Notes: generated by a model not told the origin, from the letters alone. A stretch of DNA of 64,000 nucleotides from Brevipalpus yothersi (GCA_003956705.1 QZCP01000434.1:252484-316483); one strand, 5' to 3'; shown: positions 10,781 to 24,212, numbered from the stretch's first letter. Made by a program: numbers and translations.

Positions 10781-12033
10781 TCAAGTCGTCGTTACATCAT
10801 TGGCCGGATTGTTTACGTTGGTTGATTTTTCGGAAACAATTTCATACTGATCACTTGTTTCACTCACATCAACACCACCAAAATCGGTTGGAAATGCTGT
10901 CCGATTACCCACTTTGTCCGGTGGGTAGCAACCAAAATACATCTTATTGTCCAAAAGTTTTTCATGATCAAAGACACATTTTTCGTTCTCAGCGCAAACA
11001 CAACTAAAAGGGAAAAAAGATGGAATACAGAGGAGGAAAGATATTGAGATGAAATTATTCTGTATTATTCTGTATTACTGGACTGATTATGATTCAAATT
11101 ATCGGGAAAATTGAGGGAGAATTCTCAGATACTTACGTTCCAGAAATATACAGAATCGGTGATTTTAGTGGACCTTTATATCTGTAGGCACCACAAGTTG
11201 TTGGTCCATCGGTCATGTTACATTTTGGCTTTGGACGAATCTGTGGATTGAAACAATATTTCATATGAGCTGGATTGACTATTTCAAATACATTAGCTTC
11301 CGAGAACATCTTCAAAAACCTTCCCTCAGTATGGAAAAAGAAAAAAAGAAAACCCTCAGAAACACCCTGATTGCTGAAAATTTTCCATAGACTAATTGTT
11401 ATCTTGTGAAAACTTGTAAACTTATCGGAATAATCTTCCCAGTTCATTCTCAGACAATAGAGATACGCTTACAATTGATAAGTGGAGTGAAGTGACGAAA
11501 AATTCTGTGGAAAAATTAAGCCACAAATTCCAAAAAATATACGCAACTAAATTATCCAAGTTAAAAAATGAGGTGGAAAATTTTTATCTGTGATCATAAG
11601 CTGCAAATGGTAATAAGATATCCTATCTCATTGTGATCTTTTCAATTGTAGAAAGTTTTGCCATCAGATTGGGGAAAAAATAGTTCAAATGAAGAGTTTT
11701 CAATTTTCCAATTCTGATTGAGTTCTATGGACGTATTCCCGATTCTATCATTCATATTCCAGAGTGAACGTTAGAATATCTACTTTCATATTCTCAGAAA
11801 CTAATTATTTAACTAGAAAACTGATAAGAATCACTGAAAAACTGGCTACTGAAGTAGTAAAAACTTTGTCCATTCACCAAACACAATATAAAAATGATTT
11901 AAAAAAGGGAAAAACTTACGACTCTGTAAACTGATTTGGCGGGCTGACCAGAAACGATAGTGAAAACTGTGTACACAACGGCCATAAGACCGACCAGTGT
12001 GGCCAAATTGAATTTGACGGTGAGAATGGCCAT
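10781..12033 (-). CDS. Small secreted cysteine-rich protein, three exons
   Basis: Exons 11920-12033, 11137-11324 and 10781-11003 join in phase (0, then 2) to give 174 residues ending in TGA. All junctions are GT-AG, with GTAAGT donors at the first two exons. Exon 1 encodes a hydrophobic leader, MAILTVKFNLATLVGLMAVV plus YTVFTIVSGQ, which looks like a signal peptide. The mature part contains seven cysteines (YCF, KCN, TCG, a C-x-C pair at the exon 2-3 junction, KCV, GCY), one N-x-T site (NMT) and an acidic Thr-rich tail. I do not recognise the fold; an extracellular disulfide-bonded protein is the reasonable inference. The exon 2 acceptor (tactgag) is the weakest element. Confidence 0.7.
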
Positions 12034-12825
12034 GGGTGTAGAAGGTGATTCAAAATGGTCCGTCAAACAAGTGATAAGGGAAAGAGACTAGTCAATCAAT
12101 GGAACTGACTATGGAATGAAATGAGCAGATTGTTCTTCTAATCAAACTATTGATTACAGAGAATTCAGGTAGCTGAAAAATGCACACACGCAAATCAAAC
12201 AATTGATCAATTGAAAGACTGGGAGAGAGAGATAAATGTATGGATAGATTGAAATAAAAGTTTATCAACTGTTGAGAGAGTGTTGAAAATGTCGATTGGA
12301 ATCAATGTGTGATCTGACAATTCTTTAAATAAGCAACTCGAGAGTGAGATGAGTGATAAAAAGAGAGTAAAAGAGAGAGCTTTTTCAAGTCACTTTAGCC
12401 ATCATGAATCATGAGTATCGACACGTCATGGTGTATGTGTATTCTAGGTATGGAATGATGAACATTCCCGCCTTCTGGTAGCTCCTGACCACCTCCTCCT
12501 TTTTTCCTCTCTCCTCTTACTCTCATCTTTTATCCACATAATTGAACGCAAAAATGGATTACTTAAGGACTTTCTATGGGTGGCGATCACCCATAGACCC
12601 TCATCCTCATCTACTCTCTACTCTCTGCCCTTAATATCATCATCACTAGGCTCCACCTCATGCATGCTTTTTTTGCTTCCTCTTTGCTCTCTTTTCCCAT
12701 CTTACTTCGTTCTGGCATCTCTCTCTCACTTACTTTTCTCTCTCTTTCTTTCTTTCTTTCTTTCTTAGAGGATAAGAGCTCGAAAGAGAGAAAAGAAGAG
12801 AGAGAGAGATAATGGAAAAGTAGAA

Positions 12826-12864
<39 letters not shown>

Positions 12865-13452
12865 TCTTTTTCTCTCTCCCTCTGTTCCATCGGAAGATTC
12901 TGACAGACTTTTCTAGAGCACAAATTCGGTTTCATGAGAGAGTAATGGTGGAGGAGGTTGAATTGATTCAAATAATTCAATTATCGATCGAGTAAGAGTG
13001 ATCACTTGGATGGATTCCAGATTTAGAATACATGTTGCACAATACCGAGGAATCATTGTTCTCGAATAGCCTAGATTCAAAGTATTTCAACTTGAATTAC
13101 CGGCTATTTATCATGGTGGCTTTCGATTTTCGAGTGAAACAACATGGATTTGTCCGAGAAAAATTTCAACATTTAACATTTTCAATTGTCAAATTCGGTC
13201 TCTGATTACATTAGGGATCCTTCATCTTTCTCTCTCTATCGTTCTTTATCAGTCGAAAATTCCCCTACACCAGATGTTAAGCGGTTTGATCAATGGTGGT
13301 GTTCCATAGACACTCTCTCTTGATTGATGACAAAGTCCAAAGACTTTGAAGCCATTCACGAAAGCCAGCTGTTGATAATCACCTAGTATTGATACTGTAT
13401 CCATAATTCACATTCAAATTTGTGGTCTCTAATTGTGTTCCATAAATGCTTC

Positions 13453-13505
<53 letters not shown>

Positions 13506-14325
13506 AAGTCAAAGTCTAATCGATATATTCTTATGCTTTCGAACAGTCTAATCGGTATATACATTTCTCATTTGTTAATAGTTAAGATCGATGAACTTAT
13601 CATCTAATCGTCATTGCCGTCATCAGAATGGAAAAGTAACACGATTCCGGTTAGGATAAAAGAAAGATATCGACTTTGACATGGCCTCATGTCTATGATA
13701 GTGAGAGCGAAGATTTATCAATAGAACTTTGTACTTTCTCCTCCTCCTTATTCCTCCTCCTCCTTCATCACCTCTACTACACTGTACTTAGTGTCATTCA
13801 GATTTTGTAACGTTATCCCTCTTTCCATCAATGTTTCCTGCATCCCTAATCCCAAGTATTTCGATATCTCATCATCACTAAACTAATATTAGCTGACTTT
13901 CATTCCAAGTCATCTCTCAGCTAAGGAAGTATATCGAAGAGAAAGAGAGAACCTTTTTTTTTTCTCTCTCTCTCTCTCTTTCTTCATCCATCTATCTAAA
14001 CTATTTATCTATCCGAATACATCTTTTCCATCTTCACTTTCGCATCACCATTAATGGCCCACGTGTTGGAGGTGTGTCGAGAGGGGCTCGACTTCTAGTG
14101 TTAACGATATTAGCTTCTGTGTAAAAAACTTTTGTTACTTCTCTCGATTCCTCTCTCTTCTTCATTCCATATCGTTCTCCATGCGATTATCGATACTTTT
14201 TCTTCTTTCTCTACATTTCTCTTCATCTTATTCTCTGTCTCAATATGCACATTCTGGTCTCTGGTCTGGTCTTTTTTCCGAAAATGATTCCAAAGTTTCA
14301 TTTTTTTTCTATCCCTAGACTTTTT

Positions 14326-14367
<42 letters not shown>

Positions 14368-15052
14368 GCCGCTTAATTTTTTTCATTCTCTTAGGTATGC
14401 TTACTTTTCTTCTTCATCACCGAGATTCACACCTTTCCAGGGCACCTTAATCGATCTGTTTTTGTCTCTCACATGAAATGTTTTCAATCGAGAGAAAGAG
14501 AGAGAGAGCTCAAAATTTTTTACTTCTTATGTAATAGTAATCATAATCATGTTCTGGTCTAGAAGTATTCGTCGTCTTGATTCTTGCATGGACACACACA
14601 CACTTACTTGTGGAAGGGTGTTGAGAATGTTTGCCTGATGCAGATAGTTTTTTGAAAGTTTTTTTTCTTCACTCTCTCCTCACATTAAATACTTGTGTGA
14701 CCATGAGAAAAATAGTAATAATCATGTGTATCATGTGTATGCAAAACAAACCCAAACATGTAAGACCCTAGATTTGATACTCAACTGAATCAGTATCGAA
14801 ATAAGCTTCAAAATCAGGCTCAATTTTTCTTGGAAAAAATTTCTTCCTTAGAAAATTGACTCATTTCTAGTAGCAATCGATCTTCAAAACAATTATCATC
14901 ATCACATTCCATTTGATTTCTCTCTTTTGTCTCGTTACTTCTGAGAACCATTGTTTTCCCAGGAAATTATGCTGGATAAGTGAGATGAAGATAGAGGATG
15001 CATAATATTACCGGATAAAAGAAAGTGTATCATTTTCACTTTATCAGATCAG
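12034..15052. other. Gene-poor stretch
   Basis: It holds (GA)n/(CT)n tracts (12829-12861, 13455-13504, 14331-14362), a (CTTT)n run (12744-12766) and a short perfect hairpin at 12573-12597. No gene was recognised. The sequence next to 12034 should carry the promoter of the Cys-rich gene. Confidence 0.5.
13455..13504. repeat. (CT)n microsatellite
   Basis: About 25 uninterrupted CT units. Confidence 0.95.
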
Positions 15053-15231
15053 TCAGACTGAGAAATCAGATTTCAAATTGCTACCGGTTGCAGCAATAAT
15101 ATCATCGTTAACTTGAACCACAATCGGCTTCTTACATACTGTCAAAAGGAGAAAATGAGTGAATTAAAATCTTACCAACAGTAAACAAGTGCTATCGGAC
15201 TTGTAGCAAGTGCATCAAAGGTTCTTCAGCA

Positions 15232-15277
<46 letters not shown>

Positions 15278-15467
15278 TTCTCTGTCCATGGAGGCATTGC
15301 CTACTTATTAATGAGAATCTTAATCCACTTGAGTGACAACAAAATACCTGAGGCTCAAAGCACATTCTATAAATAAATTCAAGATACACCTTCTTTGAGA
15401 ATTTTTATCATCAAGAATACAATGATTATGGCCATGATCATGATGGAGGCACCCAGCCCGGTAGTAG
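15053..15467 (-). CDS. Candidate 3' exons of a small transmembrane protein
   Basis: Two exons fit together. Exon 15390-15467 follows a TTAACAG acceptor and encodes TTGLGASIMIMAIIIVFLMI, a transmembrane helix, followed by KILKE. It ends in phase 1 at a GTGTAT donor. Exon 15053-15138 follows a TTTTGACAG acceptor and encodes VCKKPIVVQVNDDIIAATGS and a tail ending SDFSV before TGA. The joined peptide reads as one membrane helix with a cytoplasmic tail whose last residues could bind a PDZ domain. A possible 5' exon at 17757-17892 (ATG, 45 codons, phase-1 GTAAGT donor) would complete a 99-residue protein with two hydrophobic segments. The family is not recognised; the donor after the helix exon is weak. 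Confidence 0.4.
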
Positions 15468-16135
15468 CTGTTAATTTTTATCGTTCAAACAGAAGTAACT
15501 TGATTGTATCGATAGTATGTCATCACCTCTCTCTCTCAATATATTTTCATTCCCCACAAATTCAATCGAAATTGTTCGTCATCAGCAATTAAAATTTGAT
15601 CCTCTTTCCTACAAAATCAAAACAGTAGCTGATTGGATCTGTCATGATGATACTCTACCGATCACTCTTGATTGCAATGTTGAGATGCAAACGTTTCTTA
15701 CTGTACCATGAAACTCGCGTGAGGCGCAGCACGCACTCAGCATTTTTTTTTGCCGCCAAAATTGCCGGTGCCGGCGGGAAACGTGCCAAGCCAGGCCACA
15801 TGACAAATTTTAACCCCAAGCGATGCAATATAATTAAGCTTTCGATTATCTGACAGCCGGGAAGCGGCATTCCAGAGGAGATGGAATGGAAGAGGAGAGG
15901 GAAGAGAGAAAAAGAAGAAGAAGAAGAAGAAGAAGGAGAAGAAGAAGAAGAGGAGAGAAAAGCCAAAGATGAAATTGGTCTCAAATTATTGCACCATCAC
16001 CAGGCTAACCTGAGGCTATATTGTGGACATTGGCAAGAGAGTGAAGTGGCGGAGAAAAAAAAATTCCTAAGAGGTGAGAGACCCCAGAGAAAGGAATACC
16101 TTATCATGGACGAGAGTAAAATTTTCCCGCTCTTC

Positions 16136-16187
<52 letters not shown>

Positions 16188-16751
16188 TTTCCAAGTATTG
16201 AGCACGTTAATCCACCGAAATGATTCATCTCGATACCCTACTTACCATGACCTTGTTTAACAGTAATGAATGGTGATGGTGAAACAGAAAAATTTCGGAG
16301 AATTTGTATGAGTGTTTGAAAAATTTTAATTTATGCTGATCATCTACAATGATTATGAATTTCACGGCTCATTCTGTTTGAGTGATTAATTATCGTCACA
16401 CACACACACACATATTCATATTGGCTAGCAATTTGACCGAGAAAACATTGTTGCTTCTTGAATGGGCAACGTTGAACGTTCTAGAAACGAGGACATACTG
16501 CGTAGTTAGATCCATGGTTTTACGTGTAGCCTTCTATCTGGTATTATTTACCCAATGATATTGCTCTCTCTCTCTCTCTCTTACGCCTCTGGTTCGAGAT
16601 GATGCTAAATTTCTTATCTTCATCTATTTTAGAGGTTCCTTATTGTATCCGTTTTCGAGTGTAGCACTTGCAAACTGTATATATATGTATAAGCTACACT
16701 GATGAAGTGAAATAATCAGTTCATCCTGATGGAAGATGGTAATTCCCGAAC

Positions 16752-16796
<45 letters not shown>

Positions 16797-19700
16797 CAAA
16801 ATTCAAGGCAGAGAGAAATCTTCTTTCTCTCAAGGATTCTGATTGCTCTTCCTTGGACACTTTTCCATAGGGTTCTTGAACTTTATCATTACTTTACCAG
16901 GAGCTAATGTAATATACGAGAAAGGGAAAAAATACCCTAGAGAATAGGTTTGATGAAGCAGTTTTGGCTTCAAAACTTAGCGGTTTCTCTAGTGAAGAAA
17001 ATATTGATGATGATAATTATAATTGTTCCTGATATTATCAGCAATAAGAATCATCATCACAAGACTTGACTCTGATACAGAAAGTGAAGGAAAAGAATAT
17101 TGTGGTGTTTTTGATTTAAGCTGAGTTCGTTGGAACGAACAAGTATGAAAAGTGCTATTATTCAGCCCATGAAGAAGCTATAAGTGGGTGAAAATCTTGT
17201 GATGTGTATATGATATGCTTCTCCAGTTCTGCTTTCACAATGACTTATGATGATCTAATCTGATGTATTTTGATCTGATTATACGCATATACCAGAGAAG
17301 AATACTTGCTGGTATGTGCCTACTTATTTGATCCATTTTCACTACTCTCTTTCTTAAGTACTTTTGATAATTGTTCACAAAATTTCCCCTTCGTGTCATG
17401 CCTTTTGACACCCAATAGATTGTGCAATACATAGATCATGAGAAAAGGAGAAAGATAATGAATAGATTAGATGAATGAAAATATTTTTCTCAATTGATAG
17501 AGAAGTGATGATCTATATCAGCTTATAATCTGAGAAAAATAATAATAATCATCAGCATCATCGTAACAATAATAATAATAATAACATTGATCCCTATGAT
17601 ATTGAAAACTTTTTACCGTTAACTCTTTCAATCCTCATCTCTGTGGCATTTGATCATACACCAATGTTCTTCCTCAATTCTGTGTATGGTAAACCAGGAA
17701 CCAAAAAAACAAATTTTTATCCTTAGGATATTTTTTTTCTAGCCATTCACACTTACTCCTACTACTGTAATTGCATGCTAGTACTGATTTTGACGTCTTT
17801 TTTAACATCAAATTGAGAACAATCATGAGAACAATTTTAGCATCACTGACGGCATCAAGGCTCAATTTGCTCCTTTTTTGATTGGAATCCATTGAGAATG
17901 TCTGTCAAAAGTCACTACTTTCCTTGAGCTTTACTGATTAAACAAGAGAAAATCGTTTCACTTAATGAAAATGTTCCTCCTTGGAATGAATAGAGATAGT
18001 TAAAGCTCAAAATTGACTCATGAACTTATGACTACTACTACTACTCCATCATATGGACAGAGAATACGTGAAATAAACAAATAATCTGTTTTGATCAAGT
18101 AGAAAGTAGAATGTAATATATATAGTAGTAGAAGTAGAAAAGTTTAATAATATCAAGAGAGAGTCAAAAATGATGAATGAATAAGAATAGGAACAGTACT
18201 CGTGACGTTCAATAACGTTAGTTCAATTGACACCGATATTTTTCGTCAACTCTCTCTCTCTCTCTTTCTTTCTCTCTCTCTCCATGAATCAAAGTCAATC
18301 AGGAGAATATCCTTGGATGCCCAGAGGGTTTCCCATAGACAGTGTATTTGATATATATATTTTTCATGTATTATTATCCATTTAACGGATATTGAATTCT
18401 AGAATGGAAAATGAAAGATATCCATCACTCTACAATCTCTGTATCCATGACTAGATGAAATGTTGGAACACACCGGAAGCATCTTGTTCAAGAATACTTG
18501 CCAATGATGATAAATTGATGTGTTCTAACATTACGTCTCGCTTATCAGCCAAGAAATACGAGACAACTTTTCACTCGCCACGTGTATTTGTTGGAAAGAG
18601 AAGAAGAAAAGAAGAGAAGATTTGAATCATTGTTTCTAACCGGCATCGAACACTGTTATTCTTTATATTGGAAATATTATGCAAACCGGAAAAAATATCG
18701 CATTAATGTCTGTTACTGGGGTAAGTAAGATGCTCAATATGAATATGTCTGTATGAGAGAGAGAGTGGAGGAGATAAAATTGAAAAAAGAGCTACATGTT
18801 AAAAGATGATGGGAAGAAGATAAGTTAATTAATTACAGCTGTAGGTATGCTAAGAGATACAGAAATGAGATACCATGGTAATTACACTTACCCTTACACT
18901 TATCATCATGTATATTTTTCTGACTTATGCATCTCATTTCGCGTGCCAGACACATTCATGACGATATGCTCGGGAAAACTTGTTGAATACGTACACTAAC
19001 AAAATTCTTCTTCTAGAAAACTTAACGAAATCTAAGAACGGTTGTTTGATTGGAGATACTGACCGTTTCTCTTCCGCATTGATCACTTAGCTAACGGTAA
19101 ATTTATTTCATCAGCTCGATGCCCTGGAAAGAGTACATACATACACACACATTTTCACCTTTCAGCTGTGTGTAAGAGTACGTTTTCTTTTCTCTTCACT
19201 TGAATTCATATTCATTCCCCTAAGCCAGCCACCCACACTCTCCGGAATGTAACAATGGCAAAATTGGCCAGGGAGATCGTGTTATGTAAACATCTTGAGG
19301 ATTTCCACCCATATAATCATGGGTGGAAGAATGTTACTTCAAGAAATATACTTGCTTCCTTTTGTCCAAACATTGGATCTTGATTGAATCGGAAAAGATT
19401 CCCCCTACAAAGAATCTTATACGCTCACAGAAGAATACATGTACTATATCCGCCCCCGCAGCATCACCATAAGTTGCTCAATTCATTCGATGTGTAGTGA
19501 CATGATGAAAACATCTAATCATTTTCATTAGATATACATTCTCTTTCTTTCATTCTTTCCATATGTGTGTATGTGCGACTCAAACGAAAAGATAAATCAG
19601 GTCAGAGATCACTAATGCTTCCACATTGATCGTACACTGAGTAGTTTTTCTAAGTGGAAATGTAGCAAAATTCTATGGAATATCTCATCAAAGATGATGC

Positions 19701-20839
19701 AATTCGATTTTGGTTTCTTGTTGAATGGGCCCATCTCATTTATTCTGACTTTTCTAATGGATTTTTTATTTTTCACTCTTCCGGGTTTCTTGATGGCTAT
19801 GAGATGGAGAAAAAATTTTACCAACACCCACGATTTCCTGGATTAATACGGTTCAAGAGAGTGAAATAGAATTCCCGAGTGCCAATGATCACTGGTAACG
19901 AAGTCTGATAAAGTACACACTTTAACTGGGAAAGACTGATAGAGGAAGATTCAAATTTCTACTCTCTCAGTTCAATTAGCAAGATGAAAACTTCGAGGAA
20001 AAGATCGCATAAATTATCGTCAACAGGGAAAGACTATCATCCTCACAAAAACTCTAAAAATTTAAAGGATTCTCACAATCTTTAGGATGAGATTTTCGAA
20101 ATAAGTTTCTTGATCATTTAAACAGAAATTTTCCCACCGATTCTACCAGTATTGAACAACAATATGTCTTTCCCAAAAAAATTCGGAGACAATTTACTGG
20201 TGAGTAATTATGATCATCGAGACAATTGCTGAGGAGCACTGATATTGAACTAATATGTATCGAGATTCAAAAGATGGAACCAAGGTATAGTCTTTGGGAA
20301 AATCTGTCTTCAGATTCTCTTATTGTCATGAAAATGAGAAAGTAATAGAAACTCTCTATATACAATCAGTGCAATTTTCGCCGATTACGATTGGATATGT
20401 ATACATGGGAATATAAAATTACCAGTCATGGTAATATATCAACTATTTTTCATATCGAAAAAGATTATACAAGAATCGCAAGGTATAATTTGTCATTTGA
20501 ACTATAGTGCAATAAATTAGACATTAGGACAATATTTGATCTCTGTACATAGAGATTTGGATATCAGCAGGTCTTGAATTTTTTGTTCGATCTCTCAGCG
20601 ATCGTTTGTGAGGGGGAAAAGAAAAATAAATACAGAAGCTTTAGATGAAAAAAATTTCTTGTTGACGATGAATATAAAGAGAAATGAATTATAAATTCTT
20701 TTCCCATGTATTTAACAACTCTATGCAACATTATAAACATGCTTTGGATACCGAATAACGGCCCATTTTGATTACAAGGTGAAGTTGAACCTGCCTTCAC
20801 ATTAGATTTTCATGTCTCTCTCTCTCCCTTATTTTTTTG
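15468..20839. other. Gene-poor stretch between the candidate membrane gene and TAF3
   Basis: Apart from the CpG-rich patch and a possible exon at 17757-17892 (minus), I see only microsatellites (GAA run 15917-15952, CT 16139-16190, GA 16754-16794) and AT-rich sequence. The part just below 20840 is the 3' flank of the TAF3-like gene. Confidence 0.5.
15722..15784. promoter_or_regulatory. CpG-rich patch with E2F-like motifs
   Basis: In AT-rich surroundings this block is unusually rich in CpG. It contains tttgccgccaaaa (15749-15761) and ggcgggaaa (15773-15781), both resembling E2F/DP sites (TTTSSCGC on one strand or the other). It may be a promoter or enhancer; alternatively it is part of an unrecognised exon. 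The evidence is motif-level only. Confidence 0.3.
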
Positions 20840-23800
20840 TCAATGATTTGTGTTTTTAGAACATCGGTCACAGTACCAAGAATCATCTTCGTTCGGAGGA
20901 ATGACTATACCCACACACTGCCAATGATACCATTGGTCACAAGAATCACAACAGATTGTAGGCTTGGCTGTAGACTTATTACAGGTCAAACACAACCAAT
21001 CTGATGTAGTCTTTTTGTCTTTTTGTTGATCTGTCTTTTTGGATTCTTTTTTATCAGATTTATTAGGTTTAGATGTTTTACTAGATGATTTCGAATGTTT
21101 AGGCCGCTTTTTAACTTTCGTGGGAGTACATGTTGGACAAAACCATTTCTCATCTTCGGGGGGTGCACACACCAGATTAACGCAGCAGTAGTGGAACCAT
21201 TTAGAACATGAATCACACGCAACCATAGAATCACTTTCTCCTCGAGGATTATCAATACAAACAGGACATGTCCAATCTGAAGGAAGAAGAAAACAATAAA
21301 TTAACATCACTTATTCAATGAGGAGAAAAAAATCAGTCAACGAAGTGACAAGACACAGTTAGTGAACTTCAAGCTTCGTTGAACACACCAATTGGGATGG
21401 GAAGTCAAGAAGAGAGCGCTAAGATAACAAGTTGAACTTTAAGGGGGTGACTCAAGTCAATGGACTATGAGTAGAGGCAAATTCTTTCACCAAGCAATGA
21501 ATAAATAACTAGAATTTTTGGCAACAATAGTTATTTTCAATTCATACAATATTTACCTATAGGATTTGAATCATCGAGCTCTGCCTCTGCTGATACAGAG
21601 GAAGAACTTTTTTTCTTGGCAACTTTATCTCCACCACCACTTCGTTTCTTTATACAACGTGGACAAAACCATTCCGCATCTCCTGGATCCTCCGTTATTC
21701 CAACACATGTCCAATGGTACCATTCTGGACAATCATCACAACCGATCATATCATTCACACCATCATATGGAATATTACACACAGGACAGAACCATTCTTT
21801 CTCCGATCGGACAGTCTCAGTGATTAATACACAAGATGCATCACCTTTGTCACCACGATTTTTGGTTCTCCGGTCATCTTTACCACTTGTTCCTTTGTCT
21901 TTGACATTACGTTCTTTGCTAACAGATTTAGATTTCACTGATTCATTGGCACCACTGTTACCACTCATTCTTCTATGCTTGTTGAGTGATGATTTCTTTG
22001 GATCTTTTCCTGGAGCCAATGAAGGTGTCGCTGGCGTTCTGATAACAAGTTTGCTGGAAGAGGTAGATGAGGAAGGTGATGGTACATCGGCTGAAGGGGA
22101 TGGAGGACAAGGGTTCACAGTTTTCTCAATAGATTGCTTGCTTGATGGTGTATCTTTATTGGAGCCACCACTTTGCTTCCTGCTACGAGAAGATTTTACT
22201 TTTTGACTCTTTTGTGAATCTTTACTAGTTGTATGCTTTTTAATATCGCTCCCTCTACTTTTGGGAAGCTTATCTTTTTCTCTACTCTTTTCAATTTTGA
22301 TACGATCTCGATTTTTATCTTTATCCTTAGATTTTTCTTTTAATTTATCTCTCTTCTTCTTTTCTCTTTTCTCTTTTTTGTGCAACAGGTTTTGATTGAT
22401 GGGTGGTAATTCTTTTCTGGCGGCAAGCGTTTGTATGGGCGGCTTGGATATAATTTGGTCAGAAATCGGTGGATAAGGTGGTACCGAAGAACTTGAGAGT
22501 GGAGAAGATACAGGAATATCGTATGAAGGTCTAGTTGAAAATGGATCATTTTTGGATGATGTGTACAATGATTGTGAGTCCATATTGGATGAAGGAGATT
22601 TAACCCGTAAACCAGGTGTAGCTGAATTGGGTCCGGGCGATGAAGGTTCATTTGGTGAAGGTTTAGAGAATTTTTTACTAATGGTTATATTATCACTACT
22701 GGAAAACAGTGGCGGTTCAAGTGGTGATGGCGTTCGAGTTAACTTTCGTGAATTAAGTTTTCTAGATTTTTTAGGAGTTGGCTCTCCGGAAATTGAAAGC
22801 AGGATTTTTGCCGCTTCTTTAGTATCAACACCGGTGGCAGCATCTCCTGAGGCTTTGAAATCACTTTCATTATCATCATTGAAATTGAACACATTATGGC
22901 GATTAGAGGATTTCTCAGAACCATCAGTGGTCCCTTTAATGACTTGTTCAATGGTCTCATCCATTTCCCGCTTCTTTCTGACTTTAGTGAGCTTATTAGG
23001 CTTTTGACGCTTAATTTTTGCACTTTTAGCACCATCATTCAATAAGTGGTGGTCAAAATCTTTCACATCAACATCACTGTCAAGATCACCTTCTCGAGAT
23101 CGTTCTACTACCGAATTGATAACGTCATCGAGGTTCTGGCTTTGTTCAAAAGATAGTTTCGATTGATATTCACCTAAAGAATTATTCAGATGATCATCAG
23201 CTGATGGTGATAGGGATGAGAACGAAGTTGATGGCTTGGCTGTTGGAGAATCGCTACGTAGACCGGAAAATTTGATAGATAAAGTTTGTGCATTCTTTTT
23301 CTTAAGATTTCTCGCTGAAAGTGTATTTTTGATTCCTCGCCGTTTGATATCAATTTTTCCAATCCTACGGTTCTTGAAATTTGGCCTATCTTTTAACTTA
23401 AACTTAATCTTAGCATTGGAGGTAGCTGTTGCTTCTTCATTAATTTTCTGCTTTTTCTTTAACTTTTCATTCTCTTCATCCTCTCTTTTCCTCTTTTTTG
23501 CTTCCTCTTCAGCTAACCTTCTTTCCTCAATATCATCTCGAGGTGGAAGTTTACTATCAGGTGCTACACCGGTGTGGCCTGCAATGCCCACCACGTGTCC
23601 TTCTGCATCAATATACACAGATGATAAATAAATGTGATCATTCCAATTCTCAGGCCTTGTATCTTTTCTCTCTCCATCAAGAGTTGTGCCCTCAACACCG
23701 TTTGTTAACACTTGAGACTCGGTATCGAGAGACATTTCAGTCTGATTGTCAACACCAGAGATCGCATTATCATCATTAAGCTTATCACCTTGTCCATTAG

Positions 23801-24212
23801 ATTTATCTCCAAAATTGATTGATGGTAACCATTCTTCAAAATATTCTGGTCTAGAGGCTACCTCTTCAGGTGATGGAAAATTGATTCTTGCATATCCTTT
23901 CACAGGTGGACACGGATATTTGGGCAATTGGGCTAATTTAGCGAAAGGAACTTGTTCAACTTTACGCAAGTAATCTTGTATCTCTTCAACACTAATATTC
24001 ATATGCCTCATGGCTAATAGTGTATCGGTGAGAACGGGCTCACTACGATTAAAATTATTTGCAAAACCCATAGTTGCTTTACCAAGCTCTTGTATATACT
24101 TGGACACCAAAGTTTGCAATATTCTCATGGATGATTGTGACATGGATTGCCAACCAATATTCAATCCAATTTGACTGAGAGCCACCTCTAACACTTTCTC
24201 ATTGAACAACAT
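20840..24212 (-). CDS. Taf3: TAF3-like TFIID subunit with three PHD fingers
   Basis: Exons 21557-24212 and 20840-21276 join in phase 1 (GTAAAT donor, TTCCTTCAG acceptor) to give 1,030 residues. Residues 1-90 form the histone-fold domain typical of TAF3 (ALSQIGLNIGWQSMSQSSM, then helices ending EEIQDYLRKV), which pairs with TAF10 in TFIID. A long basic, Ser/Lys-rich disordered region follows. PHD finger 1 (about 806-855) has MIGCDDCPEWYHW, retaining the Met and Trp that let human TAF3 read H3K4me3. PHD 2 (about 886-938, WTCPVC...WFCPTC) and PHD 3 (about 986-1030, WLCLTC...WYCDRC) are encoded mainly by exon 2. Human TAF3 and fly BIP2 have one C-terminal PHD, so the two extra fingers are unusual. 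A nuclear promoter-recognition role is inferred from the family. Confidence 0.88.

Noticed and set aside
16242..16334. Donor-like GTAAGT at 16242 (minus) as an upstream exon of the small membrane gene
   Set aside because: The frame that fits phase 1 has no AG acceptor or ATG before a TAA, so it cannot be an exon as read.
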